The position numbers were made by a program, and so were the translations under genes. From positions 1-54,923 of the IMG/VR virus record IMGVR_UViG_3300046171_000008: a DNA stretch of 54,923 bases; one strand, written 5' to 3'. The DNA comes from a virus. The notes below the pieces were generated by a model, which worked only from the letters and a program-made list of their open reading frames with translations, made no database searches and was not told the origin of the DNA. Below, in pieces: positions 42,481-50,369 of this stretch. The first letter of the stretch is position 1. Each line of letters starts with the position of its first letter.

Positions 42481-42509
42481 GTTATATCACGCTACGTCTT
42501 TAGTGTCAA
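42481..42509 (-). promoter_or_regulatory. Promoter for the putative SSB operon
   Basis: On the minus strand TTGACA (42509-42504), a 17-base spacer and TATAAC (42486-42481), within the end of the polymerase gene. It shares the GTGATATAAC ending with the promoter at 48309-48337, suggesting coordinated middle-gene promoters. Confidence 0.82.
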
Positions 42510-44526
42510 GCCAATTTGATCCTATTTTTGACTCAAGTAAGAGAGGAACATTGAAGTCAATGCCCCATCTCAATGTAATCAAATTAGGCAGTTCTTTGTT
42601 AGTCAAGTCAATTATATCTAGCACCTTCCTTTCTTCATCTGGGTGTACATCTATGACAATAGAATCATGTACTGTGTTTACTACACACGACTGCATGTTG
42701 TCAAGCAGGTTATCAATATGTAATAGGGCAATTGGTACAATATCAGCCGTAGCAAAAGACTGTACCGGGTAGTTTTTTATCTGTGTAAAGTATGAAACAC
42801 GGCCATTTGCTTTACGTACAACATCGGGGAATGAAAACTCACGTCCAGATGGGGTTACTATTTTCTGTGTTGTGATAGCTTCCGTAGCCAACTTGGAATG
42901 CCAAGTGGCAACCCCCGTGTACTTGTCGTTGAAGTGTTCGTAGTAGGCTGCTTCTGCTGCCGTCCTTCCGAACCCAGTGGCCCCGTAGAGTGGCGCAAAT
43001 GTATGCGCTTTTGCATCCTGTCTACTCGTAGGCTGACCAGCATTGGTAATAACTTCAGCGGTGTATGCATGTACATCAAATCCAGTAGAAACTTCTTCAA
43101 TTGCAACTCCATCCTGTGATAAGTATGCGGCAGCACGAAACTCTAGCTGTGCAAAGTCAGCCTCAAGTATCTTACCACCATCCCATCGTGACACAAATAC
43201 CTTCTTTACAGGAAACGTGCCGCCACGTGGCATGTTCTGCATATTTGGATTAGCACCAGACAGACGACCTGTCGCAGTGCGATGTTGTAGTAGGCTGACA
43301 TGCAGCATACCATCTTGCTTGGTGTAGTTCTTGATGCCATCAACAAACGATGACAGGTAAGTGTCAACAGCACTAAGCCGCTTAACCTTTGCCAAGAACT
43401 CAACTGCATCTTCCATACCTTTTGACTTAGCACCTGCCTCAAGCAATTGCAAGTTGTTCTTGCTGGTTGAGAAGCCATTAGCTGACGCCCACTTAGCAGA
43501 AGGTGGCTTGAACTTAAAGCCAGCCAGTTTGTCTGTTGGTACAAATAGGTAGCCTTCTGTATGGCACTCAGGGCATTTGCTAGGCTTAGAGAATGGCTCA
43601 CCGTTCTTCTTTATCTTGCGTATGTAACCACTACCATTACAGTGACTACACTGTACTGCGTTTGTTCTGTACAGGCGTTGGGTGCGGGTAGCTACCAGTT
43701 GTCTGAACTCTGTGTCGTCCATGTATGGATCAATCAATGTAGCCCAATCATTCTTGTCAATGACCTTGCGACCATATATAACCCAAGACAGTTGCTCTGG
43801 GCTGTTAAGATTAATTGGGGTATCACCCATAACCTTACGAACATGAACTTGTAAGTCGTCAATTAATTGACACTTCTCTTGTTCAAATTCTTGACGCACT
43901 TCCTCAAGCACACTCAAGTCAACCTTGAACCCACGTTGGTATATACGTGCCAGTGTGACACATACCTGATTGGTAAGCACCACAGTATCATTTAGGCTAG
44001 AACTGCCTGACTGTAGCTGGCGCATTAGCTTATCTGATAGCTGTTGCGTAGCATGTAGGTCAGCAGACAAGTATTCAGACAACTCAGCATGTGGTATGTC
44101 TCGTGTGCTGTAGCCCTTTTTGAAATACTCTTTCAGTGTGTCCTGCTTCTTGGTATCTAACTCGTACCGTTCTGCACAAGCCTCAAGTGACAGTGGTTGC
44201 TTCTGACCACGCTGTAGCACATACTCGCCCAGCATAGTATCAAAGACAGCACCATCATACTTGAAGCCAGACTCCCACAGCCACATCAAATCGTATGCGG
44301 CATTGTGTGCGATGATGATAGTAGCAGCATCTAAAAACTCTTGTACCAATACATGCCCACCTTCATCTGCATCCACCTCACTGTGGTCAAAGGTAACGAT
44401 ACGTTCAACGCCTTGATCTGTAAGCATACCAACCATAGTCAGTGAGTTATCTGGCTCAAATGGGTCTAGGTGTAACTTACCATTACGTTCTGTTGTTGTA
44501 TTCTCTACATCTAATGTTAGCTTCAT
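42487..44526 (-). CDS. polA: DNA polymerase I (family A) with DnaJ-like zinc insertion, 679 aa
   Basis: Replicative polymerase. The 3'-5' exonuclease has LTLDVEN (D6, E8), AHNAAYDLMWLW (D79) and SADLHAT (D156). A CxxCxGxG-type zinc knuckle follows, CSHCNGSG (C293, C296) and CPECH (C318, C321), as in the DnaJ central domain, described for SAR116 phage HMO-2011. Polymerase motifs: EADFAQLEFR (D457), RQDAKAHTFAPLYG (R502, K506, Y514) and VNTVHDS (H620, D621). Phe510 occupies the position of E. coli Phe762. It overlaps the helicase by ATGA. Confidence 0.95.
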   Translation of the reverse strand: MKLTLDVENTTTERNGKLHLDPFEPDNSLTMVGMLTDQGVERIVTFDHSEVDADEGGHVLVQEFLDAATIIIAHNAAYDLMWLWESGFKYDGAVFDTMLGEYVLQRGQKQPLSLEACAERYELDTKKQDTLKEYFKKGYSTRDIPHAELSEYLSADLHATQQLSDKLMRQLQSGSSSLNDTVVLTNQVCVTLARIYQRGFKVDLSVLEEVRQEFEQEKCQLIDDLQVHVRKVMGDTPINLNSPEQLSWVIYGRKVIDKNDWATLIDPYMDDTEFRQLVATRTQRLYRTNAVQCSHCNGSGYIRKIKKNGEPFSKPSKCPECHTEGYLFVPTDKLAGFKFKPPSAKWASANGFSTSKNNLQLLEAGAKSKGMEDAVEFLAKVKRLSAVDTYLSSFVDGIKNYTKQDGMLHVSLLQHRTATGRLSGANPNMQNMPRGGTFPVKKVFVSRWDGGKILEADFAQLEFRAAAYLSQDGVAIEEVSTGFDVHAYTAEVITNAGQPTSRQDAKAHTFAPLYGATGFGRTAAEAAYYEHFNDKYTGVATWHSKLATEAITTQKIVTPSGREFSFPDVVRKANGRVSYFTQIKNYPVQSFATADIVPIALLHIDNLLDNMQSCVVNTVHDSIVIDVHPDEERKVLDIIDLTNKELPNLITLRWGIDFNVPLLLESKIGSNWLDTKDVA

Positions 44527-45746
44527 GCTGTATACCTCGCTGTTTGATATTCCAACTGACAGTGTACACTACCATGCCACCCTGTCAACTTGTTTTTTAC
44601 AATGTTGAGATGGCGTTCAATATCTTCTTCATCCTGCCCCTGCACTGGTGGATTCTTTGCAATCAGCACCATAAGGTCAGCCTCTGCCGCCTTACCTGTG
44701 CGACTACCTTCCATCATACTCTGGTTCAGGACAATCTTACCTTCTGCCTCTGCCGACAACTGTGACATATAGAAGACAGCACACTCATGTTGCTTGGCAA
44801 TCATACGTGCGTGGATTGCATTGGCCTTTAACGCCTCGTCAGGACGTGCATAGCCGCCTGTCCTAGCAAACTTATCACCCATGTCCAGCAGAACTAAGTC
44901 AGGCTTGTACGCCTTGCAAATAGACTCTACCCACGCCATATCACGGCCTGTGGCATCCTTGATCTTGATGCGTTCCTTGACAGGTGCATACAAGTCACGT
45001 GCCTTGCTTGGGTTCTTCTTGATTTCCTGCATAGTCATACCAGTAGCGGCAGTCAGGTATCTAGCACCGACACGGTGATAGCCTTCCTCGTTACACAAGA
45101 TAATGCAGTTAGCACCCTGATGTGCAAAGCCGCCGGGCGATGCAATCAGTGAGGCATGAAATGATGTCTTACCTGTGTTGGGTCTAGCACCCACCTCAAT
45201 CAAGTGACCAGCGTTCACACCTTCCACCTTACGTGTCAGGCTGGGGATATTGAATGTCCATCGTGCCTCAAGGTCATTACGTGCAAGCAATGTCTCAAGT
45301 TCGATGTCATCCCACTCAACCTTGGCACTAGGTGTAAAGTCATCACCATACTGCTCAAGTATCTGACGCAGTGGGTCAAGGCTAGTCTGCATACCATCCA
45401 CGTAGTCACATCCTAGTGTGGCAATCTCTTCGCCAATGACCTTCTGGAACAGCTTGGATAGCACCTCTTGTGCTACGTCACTGCCCATCGGCTGTTCACG
45501 TTTGATGTTGTTGAACAGGGATGAATAGGCTTGCTTCTGTGCAGTAGTCAGCGTTGGATTGTTTGCCATGAACAACGCCTCAATTTCATCGGGTGTCACA
45601 GTACGTTCATATCGTTCCATAGCACTGTCGATAGACTGCTTTATTTTACGTACATCTTTACTGAACAAGCGGTCAGGACAACGTGCGCCACGATGCTCCT
45701 CGTAAAACTCCCTGTTCATTAGGCTTCTGATTAGTGATAATTCCAT
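44523..45746 (-). CDS. DnaB-family replicative helicase, 407 aa
   Basis: Unwinds DNA at the fork. Walker A is EVGARPNTGKTSFHASLIA (about 185-203) and Walker B is PDLVLLDMGDKFARTGG, followed by AVFYMSQLSAEAEGK and EGSRTGKAAEADLMVLI, the RecA-fold order of T7 gp4/DnaB helicases. The N-terminal 150 residues are helical, as in DnaB, without a zinc finger or primase part; priming is supplied by the separate gene upstream. The start has GGAG. It is coupled to the polymerase gene. Confidence 0.9.
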   Translation of the reverse strand: MELSLIRSLMNREFYEEHRGARCPDRLFSKDVRKIKQSIDSAMERYERTVTPDEIEALFMANNPTLTTAQKQAYSSLFNNIKREQPMGSDVAQEVLSKLFQKVIGEEIATLGCDYVDGMQTSLDPLRQILEQYGDDFTPSAKVEWDDIELETLLARNDLEARWTFNIPSLTRKVEGVNAGHLIEVGARPNTGKTSFHASLIASPGGFAHQGANCIILCNEEGYHRVGARYLTAATGMTMQEIKKNPSKARDLYAPVKERIKIKDATGRDMAWVESICKAYKPDLVLLDMGDKFARTGGYARPDEALKANAIHARMIAKQHECAVFYMSQLSAEAEGKIVLNQSMMEGSRTGKAAEADLMVLIAKNPPVQGQDEEDIERHLNIVKNKLTGWHGSVHCQLEYQTARYTA

Positions 45747-45750
45747 GTGG

Positions 45751-46431
45751 TTATTCTCCTATCTGTTTGTGGATAGCATCTAGCTTATCCATGTCTGTCG
45801 GGTTTCTGTATTTTATATCATCTTGCAACTTTAGCAACCGTACATTTTCTACGTAGCCTCTCAGTTCTTTTACCATCTGTATTGATTTTACTAGCGCATC
45901 GGGGTCTAGTGCAATCACTGCCGTTGAGAACTGTGCAAGATACCTTTTATGCGAATCTTGGAGAGATGTACCAAGAAGCGCAACCCCGACAAAGGAACCA
46001 TAACCAACAATGGCCGCACTCACACAGTCCTCAACAACTACGGCGACTTTACCACAACCTGACGTGTATGGCAAGCCACTTTTTCCATATCTTTTCCATT
46101 TAGGAATACGTTTACTCAATGTCCTGCCTGTTGCATCAACCAGCTTGCCATCATGTACGACAGGGAATACCACGCGGTCTTCCTTTACATCATACATCAG
46201 GGCATGTTCATCCTCATTGATACCCCACTCAGCGCACCACTTAACAACGGCACGTTTATTACGATGTGGGACTACGTATGCAGGTAACTCAAATGTATCC
46301 TCTGTTGTATCAGTAACAGGGTTAAGGCGTTTCTGTACGTCACTGATAGACAATGGCACACGAGTACCACCACTGACAGTACAACTCACCTTGTAGCAGT
46401 TCCATACAAGATTACCCATGTTGTTGGTCAC
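45751..46431 (-). CDS. DNA primase (TOPRIM part); N-terminal zinc finger out of frame
   Basis: Makes RNA primers. From the GTG at 46431 the frame carries NLVWNCYKVSCTVSGGTR, then VAVVVEDCVSAAIVGYGSF (TOPRIM Glu) and AVIALDPDALVKSI (Asp-x-Asp). Upstream, a different frame reads DYTCNGETKRMNCPVCKG, the expected first half of the primase zinc finger (CPVC pairing with CYKVSC); joining needs a shift near 46432-46445. A further small shift would restore an ATG behind AAAGGTGAT near 46510. Either the gene is damaged or the sequence is faulty here; GTG 46431 alone would give a zinc-less protein. Confidence 0.8.
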   Translation of the reverse strand: MTNNMGNLVWNCYKVSCTVSGGTRVPLSISDVQKRLNPVTDTTEDTFELPAYVVPHRNKRAVVKWCAEWGINEDEHALMYDVKEDRVVFPVVHDGKLVDATGRTLSKRIPKWKRYGKSGLPYTSGCGKVAVVVEDCVSAAIVGYGSFVGVALLGTSLQDSHKRYLAQFSTAVIALDPDALVKSIQMVKELRGYVENVRLLKLQDDIKYRNPTDMDKLDAIHKQIGE

Positions 46432-46512
46432 GTAAATGTTTGTATCCCTTACAGACAGGACAGTTCATACGTTTAGTCTCACCATTGCACGTATAGTCAC
46501 TTACATATCACC
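46432..46512 (-). pseudogene. Out-of-frame 5' end of the primase gene
   Basis: This short stretch encodes the front half of the primase zinc finger (CNGETKRMNCPVCKGYK) in a frame that cannot continue into the main primase frame because of a stop. The likely original start lies near 46510 after AAAGGTGAT, with two stray bases before AGTGAC. It belongs to the 45751 gene. Confidence 0.6.
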
Positions 46513-46559
46513 TTTCATATGTTATATATATTATTCATATAATATCACTTTCCCTGCGG

Positions 46560-46599
46560 CAGTTAAGTGCTTATATCATCGTCTTTTACGTGCTGTCAA
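46560..46599 (-). promoter_or_regulatory. Promoter-like sequence with CACTTAACTG site before primase
   Basis: On the minus strand TTGACA (46599-46594), an 18-base spacer and TATAAG (46575-46570), directly followed by CACTTAACTG (46569-46560), the same 10-mer found twice downstream of the rightward promoter at 410. The region has suspected indels, so the true spacer may be 17. It would drive primase and helicase. Confidence 0.55.
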
Positions 46600-47440
46600 G
46601 GCATTATTTGCACTGGCATATGTATTTTTCATGTAAGGCTTTACTGACTGTGGGTTAGCATGTCCTGTAACCGACATGATTTGTCCATATACCACACTCT
46701 GCATCGACCATCTCTGTCACCTGTGCGCCTAAGATCAGATCAGTCGTAGTTCATTAGGCAATCCAGCTTCATCCATCAGCTTACGGCATGTAAGGTAGTT
46801 TATACATCTGTATAGGGTCGTACTCACCCTGTATGGCTTGTGCGCGGTGCAACGTAGCTTTGAAAGCCAAAGTCTTGCTCTTGCTGTACTAGCATGTCGT
46901 ACAAGTCATCTTCAATAGGTAATTCTACCTGTGCATCTACGCTTAGATTGCTACATAGTACACGCTTCTTTTCAAAGTCAATAGCATCCCATGTCAACAG
47001 CGCATGTCACCTACTCGCTGGCACCATTCGTATGCCATGTGTAGCAATCAGACCAATGTTACGGTGCTAAAATCACTGTAGGCAGCGTCTAGGAGCTTCT
47101 TGACATCTCCCTCGCCACACAACCTTACGTGGCTGGTGGCGTCTTACGCACCGCTGCGAAGGGATTACATAAGCAGTGTTCCATGCGTAGCGCATAGTTA
47201 TATAGATATTCTAGCTAGCCAGACATGGATTGGCAGTGAATACCACGATCACACCACTGTCATACGCAGCTTAGCTTGCTTGGTGGACAGCTTCGTGCAA
47301 TCCACCTCCCAATGCTACACCATCAACAGTGTGTAGCCAGTAGCACCAAGGCAGTATTGATAATCGTTCTTAGTTTCTTCGCGTAACATCTTGTAATCAT
47401 GGGACAAATAATATTCATCCGCTACTTGATACAGCTTCAT
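46576..47440 (-). pseudogene. Tyrosine recombinase (integrase), frame broken many times
   Basis: No long frame exists here, but reading across frames reconstructs one integrase. It starts at ATG 47440 on the DUF932 stop (TAATG) with MKLYQVADEYYLSHDYKMLR. Then come DCTKLSTKQAKLRM, CQRVGDMR (box I Arg), TWDAIDFEKKRVLCSNLSVD and AQVELPIEDDLYDMLVQQEQ (one frame, about 46996-46824), LMDEAGLPNELRL, SDLRRTG, TEMVDAECG, and SVTGHANPQSVKPYMKNTY with ASANNALTARKRR before TGA at 46576. Around ten 1-2-base indels separate the blocks while motif residues stay intact, which suggests either very recent decay or poor consensus sequence. Confidence 0.82.
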
Positions 47441-48273
47441 TATGCCGCTACCGCCAGTGACTTGAACACAGGGCTTTCAACCCAGCCAGCTACTTCAACT
47501 TCACGCATGAACAATGACTTAGCTTGTGTGTCATTGCCAGTGTTACGCTGAGTAAAACCATTGCGTTCATCTGCATAGGTAGCGTAATTGGTGAAGGCAG
47601 AGTACAGTGACCACAGGTTGCGTCCACGTGTGGCTACCTCTTGGTTATATAAGATGTTCATCTTCTCTGCCTTGCGATCAGACTTGAGCAGTGTTTCAAG
47701 CATAGCCTTAACATCCACATTGACTAGGCTAGTGTTTGCCCAGCGTTGCATCTGTTCTGCCTGTGCAGTGAAGTCCTGCTGAGACTTGTGCAGTTCAGTG
47801 ATGAACTTTTCTATGTTGAAACCACTGGTGTTCTTACGCATCACCTTGTCATGCTTGCCACGTATCTGCCCATTGAGACAGAAAAAGTCGATAGCACCAA
47901 AGATAGTGACGTTAGAACACGTGCCATTTACCCCATGCAGGGCAATGATACGTTGTGCCACAGTAGTCTCGTGTTTGTCAGTGATGATCTTGGCATTCAC
48001 GTTGGGCAGTGTCATGTCCATCATGGCCCAGCCATTCTTGTGGGCATCACGCCACTTTATCTCAGCACCAGCCATGTCGTACTCCGACAGGCTTTCTGTA
48101 GCGGTGGTCATTACGTCACGAAAGAAGTCACCATGTGAGGCACAGGTAAAGCCGTTACCAACAATTCCAATGTACTCATCTGTGGTGGCATTGATGACGT
48201 ATTTCTTGTCGTCAACTTTGGTTGGCTCAAACCGAACATCAAAGTCGAGATTCTCAGGGATATATTCAAGCAT
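47440..48273 (-). CDS. DUF932 protein (phage/plasmid-like), 277 aa
   Basis: AAAGGAG precedes the ATG, with a promoter at 48309-48337. The pattern TTDEYIGIVGNGFTCASHGD, then GWAMMDMTLPNVNAKIITDK, IIALHGVNGTCSNVTIFGAI and FFCLNGQIRGKH matches DUF932, found in phages and plasmids and always of unknown function, often near replication genes. The C-terminus (SLYSAFTNYATYADERNGFT) is also family-typical. The stop overlaps the integrase start. It may be expressed to high level given its promoter. Confidence 0.88.
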   Translation of the reverse strand: MLEYIPENLDFDVRFEPTKVDDKKYVINATTDEYIGIVGNGFTCASHGDFFRDVMTTATESLSEYDMAGAEIKWRDAHKNGWAMMDMTLPNVNAKIITDKHETTVAQRIIALHGVNGTCSNVTIFGAIDFFCLNGQIRGKHDKVMRKNTSGFNIEKFITELHKSQQDFTAQAEQMQRWANTSLVNVDVKAMLETLLKSDRKAEKMNILYNQEVATRGRNLWSLYSAFTNYATYADERNGFTQRNTGNDTQAKSLFMREVEVAGWVESPVFKSLAVAA

Positions 48274-48308
48274 AGGTATTCTCCTTTCCTATCGTTAAGG
48301 TATGTCGT

Positions 48309-48337
48309 GTTATATCACTAGCTAGACGTAATGTCAA
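48309..48337 (-). promoter_or_regulatory. Promoter for the DUF932 gene
   Basis: On the minus strand TTGACA (48337-48332), a 17-base spacer and TATAAC (48314-48309), 36 bases before the DUF932 start. Both hexamers and the GTGATATAAC ending match the promoter before the putative SSB gene. Confidence 0.82.
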
Positions 48338-48383
48338 CAGCCAATAGTATAACAAAAATAAATAGTCCTAGTAGTATGTCCAT
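48318..48383 (-). CDS. Possible 21-aa hydrophobic peptide
   Basis: GGGAG lies seven bases before ATG 48383; the site overlaps the end of the hydrolase gene. The product MDILLGLFIFVILLAVDITS is almost one membrane helix. It overlaps the DUF932 promoter. Too short to prove by sequence, but the ribosome site and the placement behind a cell-wall hydrolase make it worth noting. Confidence 0.4.
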   Translation of the reverse strand: MDILLGLFIFVILLAVDITSS

Positions 48384-48386
48384 GTA

Positions 48387-48806
48387 TTACTCCCATCTGT
48401 AAAATATGTGTTGTCCTATTTGTACAACTGGTGTTTTAGTTTCTGCCCACTCAGGCAGAACGTATGTGGCGTGATAATGTGTCGCACCTTCCACAAAGTC
48501 ATCTAGGTTGCCATAGTATACACCATGAGCAATCATCAAAGCCTTTTCATAGGCTTCTGTATCTGGTGTATTGTCTGACTTGCCATCACAGTACCAACTA
48601 AACTGGCAACGATGACGCACAGGGAAGTCAGGACGCCATGAGTATGTCGGGCCTTGCATGACCACACCACACACGTCATCAGGATACCTGTCATCAGCCA
48701 CACGGTTCATCACCACTTGGGCTACCGCAACCTGCCCAATAAAGGGCTGGTCACGGGCCTCATGGTACACGTTGAGTGCTAGGCAAACAAGTGCTTCTGC
48801 AACCAT
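48387..48806 (-). CDS. Cell-wall hydrolase, SleB-like, 139 aa
   Basis: Predicted peptidoglycan-cutting enzyme of the SleB/Hydrolase_2 family (PF07486). Markers: VCLALNVYHEARDQPFIGQV (with the catalytic Glu of YHEAR), AVAQVVMNRVADDRYPDDVC, CQFSWYCDGKSD and GATHYHATYV. No signal peptide or membrane anchor is seen, so it may act with a holin or as a second endolysin beside the GH24 lysozyme at 5940. Its location in the early arm is unusual for lysis. The ATG overlaps the previous stop. Confidence 0.88.
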   Translation of the reverse strand: MVAEALVCLALNVYHEARDQPFIGQVAVAQVVMNRVADDRYPDDVCGVVMQGPTYSWRPDFPVRHRCQFSWYCDGKSDNTPDTEAYEKALMIAHGVYYGNLDDFVEGATHYHATYVLPEWAETKTPVVQIGQHIFYRWE

Positions 48807-49057
48807 CAGTCTGCGTCCTCATCCCACTGATAATCTACGTACCAGTTTCTTGAAAAATCTTCATTACTTGGTTGGACTAGACCGAAACGCCTAGCAAGAA
48901 AATCATCAGCACCATCTAGTTCACGAATGGTATCGTAGTCAATAGGTGCTTTGTCAGATGTATGAGTGTTAAAGTCTTTGATAGCATTGACGATGCTACG
49001 TAGACGTTCAATCTCATGGCCTTCTAGTTTTATCTTACACTTTTTACTTTTTAGCAT
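48806..49057 (-). CDS. Small hypothetical protein, 83 aa
   Basis: The ATG overlaps the 49044 gene end, and the stop overlaps the hydrolase start. Basic N-terminus (MLKSKKCKIKLEGHEIERLR), helix (SIVNAIKDFNTHTSDKAPID), acidic C-terminus (WYVDYQWDEDAD). Function unknown; coupled with the hydrolase gene. Confidence 0.72.
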   Translation of the reverse strand: MLKSKKCKIKLEGHEIERLRSIVNAIKDFNTHTSDKAPIDYDTIRELDGADDFLARRFGLVQPSNEDFSRNWYVDYQWDEDAD

Positions 49058-49223
49058 TGTCTAACTCCTCTACCAGTTTAGTTGCGTTGTCATATAGCAC
49101 ATTACGTGCCGTGATTAGATGCCCACAGTCTTGTGGCTCTATGATGCTATCAAGATAAGCTATCTCATCCATCAAAGCAATAACGTGTTTAGCACTACTG
49201 CGTCTTTGTTTTAGTGTGTTCAT
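49044..49223 (-). CDS. Small helical protein, 59 aa
   Basis: GGAG lies eight bases before ATG 49223. The product MNTLKQRRSSAKHVIALMDE, IAYLDSIIEPQDCGHLITAR, NVLYDNATKLVEELDNAKK is a helical hairpin. It overlaps both neighbours by a few bases. Function unknown. Confidence 0.68.
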   Translation of the reverse strand: MNTLKQRRSSAKHVIALMDEIAYLDSIIEPQDCGHLITARNVLYDNATKLVEELDNAKK

Positions 49224-49392
49224 GGTTGAACTCCTCTTTCAAAATGTACATCCTGATATCGTGTGCCTTATCTTCTAGTAGATAGGCAAGTTCACTAGCA
49301 TAGTCCTCATCACTACATCTGAACCAGTCGGCCCAATGTTCTAATGAACCAACATATGCTCTAAGGTTCTTCTTTATCTCATCATCATACAT
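49195..49392 (-). CDS. Small acidic protein, 65 aa
   Basis: The start is set at ATG 49392, which gives seven bases to GAGGAG; the ATG at 49398 is too close to that site. The protein is helical and acidic (YDDEIKKNLRAYVGSLEHWA, DWFRCSDEDYASELAYLLED) with a basic tail. Function unknown. Confidence 0.68.
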   Translation of the reverse strand: MYDDEIKKNLRAYVGSLEHWADWFRCSDEDYASELAYLLEDKAHDIRMYILKEEFNHEHTKTKTQ

Positions 49393-49570
49393 TAGCATAC
49401 TCCTCTAACTCATGTGCCTCTATACATTCAGCAGTGCCAATGTGTCCACCTGTCAGGTTTGTCCACTCCGAATAGGCATTAGCCTCTGCCTCTGCCAGTG
49501 ACCCACCTGATACAATTACCCTGCGTTCCACTGAACCTATTACTAGCACTGAATATGTTTTCTTACTCAT
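49385..49570 (-). CDS. Small protein, 61 aa
   Basis: AGGAG precedes ATG 49570. Strand-strand-helix layout: TYSVLVIGSVERRVIVSGGS, then LAEAEANAYSEWTNLTGGH. The pattern resembles small phage proteins with one beta hairpin and a helix. Function unknown. Confidence 0.68.
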   Translation of the reverse strand: MSKKTYSVLVIGSVERRVIVSGGSLAEAEANAYSEWTNLTGGHIGTAECIEAHELEEYANV

Positions 49571-49730
49571 CTTTCATCTCCTGTATTACTACATCTTCTG
49601 CGGTTGAAATTGCACCAGCTATACGAAACCAGCTATCATCAGGTTCGTAACTGCTGTTCATACAAATGTCGTATAACTTTGTTAGTTCTTCTAAAACCTC
49701 TGCCTTTGTCAGTTCCTCGTTATCAGTCAT
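49563..49730 (-). CDS. Small acidic helical protein, 55 aa
   Basis: The start is taken at ATG 49730 with GGAGG upstream; the frame to 49748 lies in the previous small gene. MTDNEELTKAEVLEELTKLY, DICMNSSYEPDDSWFRIAGA is helical and acidic. Function unknown. Confidence 0.65.
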   Translation of the reverse strand: MTDNEELTKAEVLEELTKLYDICMNSSYEPDDSWFRIAGAISTAEDVVIQEMKDE

Positions 49731-49731
49731 T

Positions 49732-49872
49732 TCACATAAACCTCCCAATCAATCCGATTATAAAGTGATACAACATCCAGCCTATGCTGGCCCATATACA
49801 CGCAAACAAAAACATCTCAATTCCGTCATGCGTGAGGTAGTAGTGCCTTGCTTTGTGCCAGTATCTATTCAT
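49732..49872 (-). CDS. Small membrane protein, 46 aa
   Basis: GGAGG precedes ATG 49872. A basic N-terminus (MNRYWHKARHYYLTHDG) and one membrane segment (MFLFACIWASIGWMLYHFII) are clear. Its last codons hold the ribosome site of the next gene. It could alter the host envelope; inference. Confidence 0.68.
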   Translation of the reverse strand: MNRYWHKARHYYLTHDGIEMFLFACIWASIGWMLYHFIIGLIGRFM

Positions 49873-50146
49873 GCTCACCTCCATTGCCTCTACCTAAACC
49901 ACCAAAGTATTGGGGCTTACGCTTGGCTGTCTCAAACACACCTGCCGTGATGAACACGCCAGCTATCAACAGGGCATGGGCTATGGCACTGATGCCAAAC
50001 ACTACGATGCTACCCATCCACATACTAAAGATGATACACCACATCCACGCCAGCATCTGCATTACCAGATGCCGTGTGTTGTTGTCAGGTATGTGGCGCA
50101 GTGGATTGTACCGACTGTCCATGATTAGGTTGTATGCATTAATCAT
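49865..50146 (-). CDS. Membrane protein with two segments, 93 aa
   Basis: The start is placed at ATG 50146 (GGGAG upstream, overlapping the previous stop). N-terminal MINAYNLIMDSRYNPLRHIP, then two hydrophobic segments (LAWMWCIIFSMWMGSIVVFG and AHALLIAGVFITAGVF) and a basic Gly-rich tail (KRKPQYFGGLGRGNGG). Function unknown; probably in the inner membrane. Confidence 0.72.
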   Translation of the reverse strand: MINAYNLIMDSRYNPLRHIPDNNTRHLVMQMLAWMWCIIFSMWMGSIVVFGISAIAHALLIAGVFITAGVFETAKRKPQYFGGLGRGNGGEHE

Positions 50147-50369
50147 CGTCATCTCCCATGATGTCATCTAGTGTGTGTGTGGCTGTACTCATGCACTTCT
50201 CATGTTCATCCTGTTCAAGACGAAACTTAATTGCTTCCCACTGGTCAACAATGGTGTGCCACAGTTCTGGGTTTTCATCACGCAGTTCAGTCTTGGTGTG
50301 GAAAATCTCTATGTAATCCTCACGCATCTGGTGCATCTGCATTCTCTCTTCTTTTGTGAGCCATGTCAT
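50139..50369 (-). CDS. Small charged protein, 76 aa
   Basis: The ATG follows the previous TAA directly. Helical and charged: TWLTKEERMQMHQMREDYIE, IFHTKTELRDENPELWHTIV, ending in four Asp. Function unknown. Confidence 0.68.
   Translation of the reverse strand: MTWLTKEERMQMHQMREDYIEIFHTKTELRDENPELWHTIVDQWEAIKFRLEQDEHEKCMSTATHTLDDIMGDDDD

Noticed and set aside
47100-47336. A 78-aa plus-strand frame in the gap near 47.2 kb
   Set aside because: This stretch is explained by the frame-broken integrase on the minus strand; the plus frame has no ribosome site.
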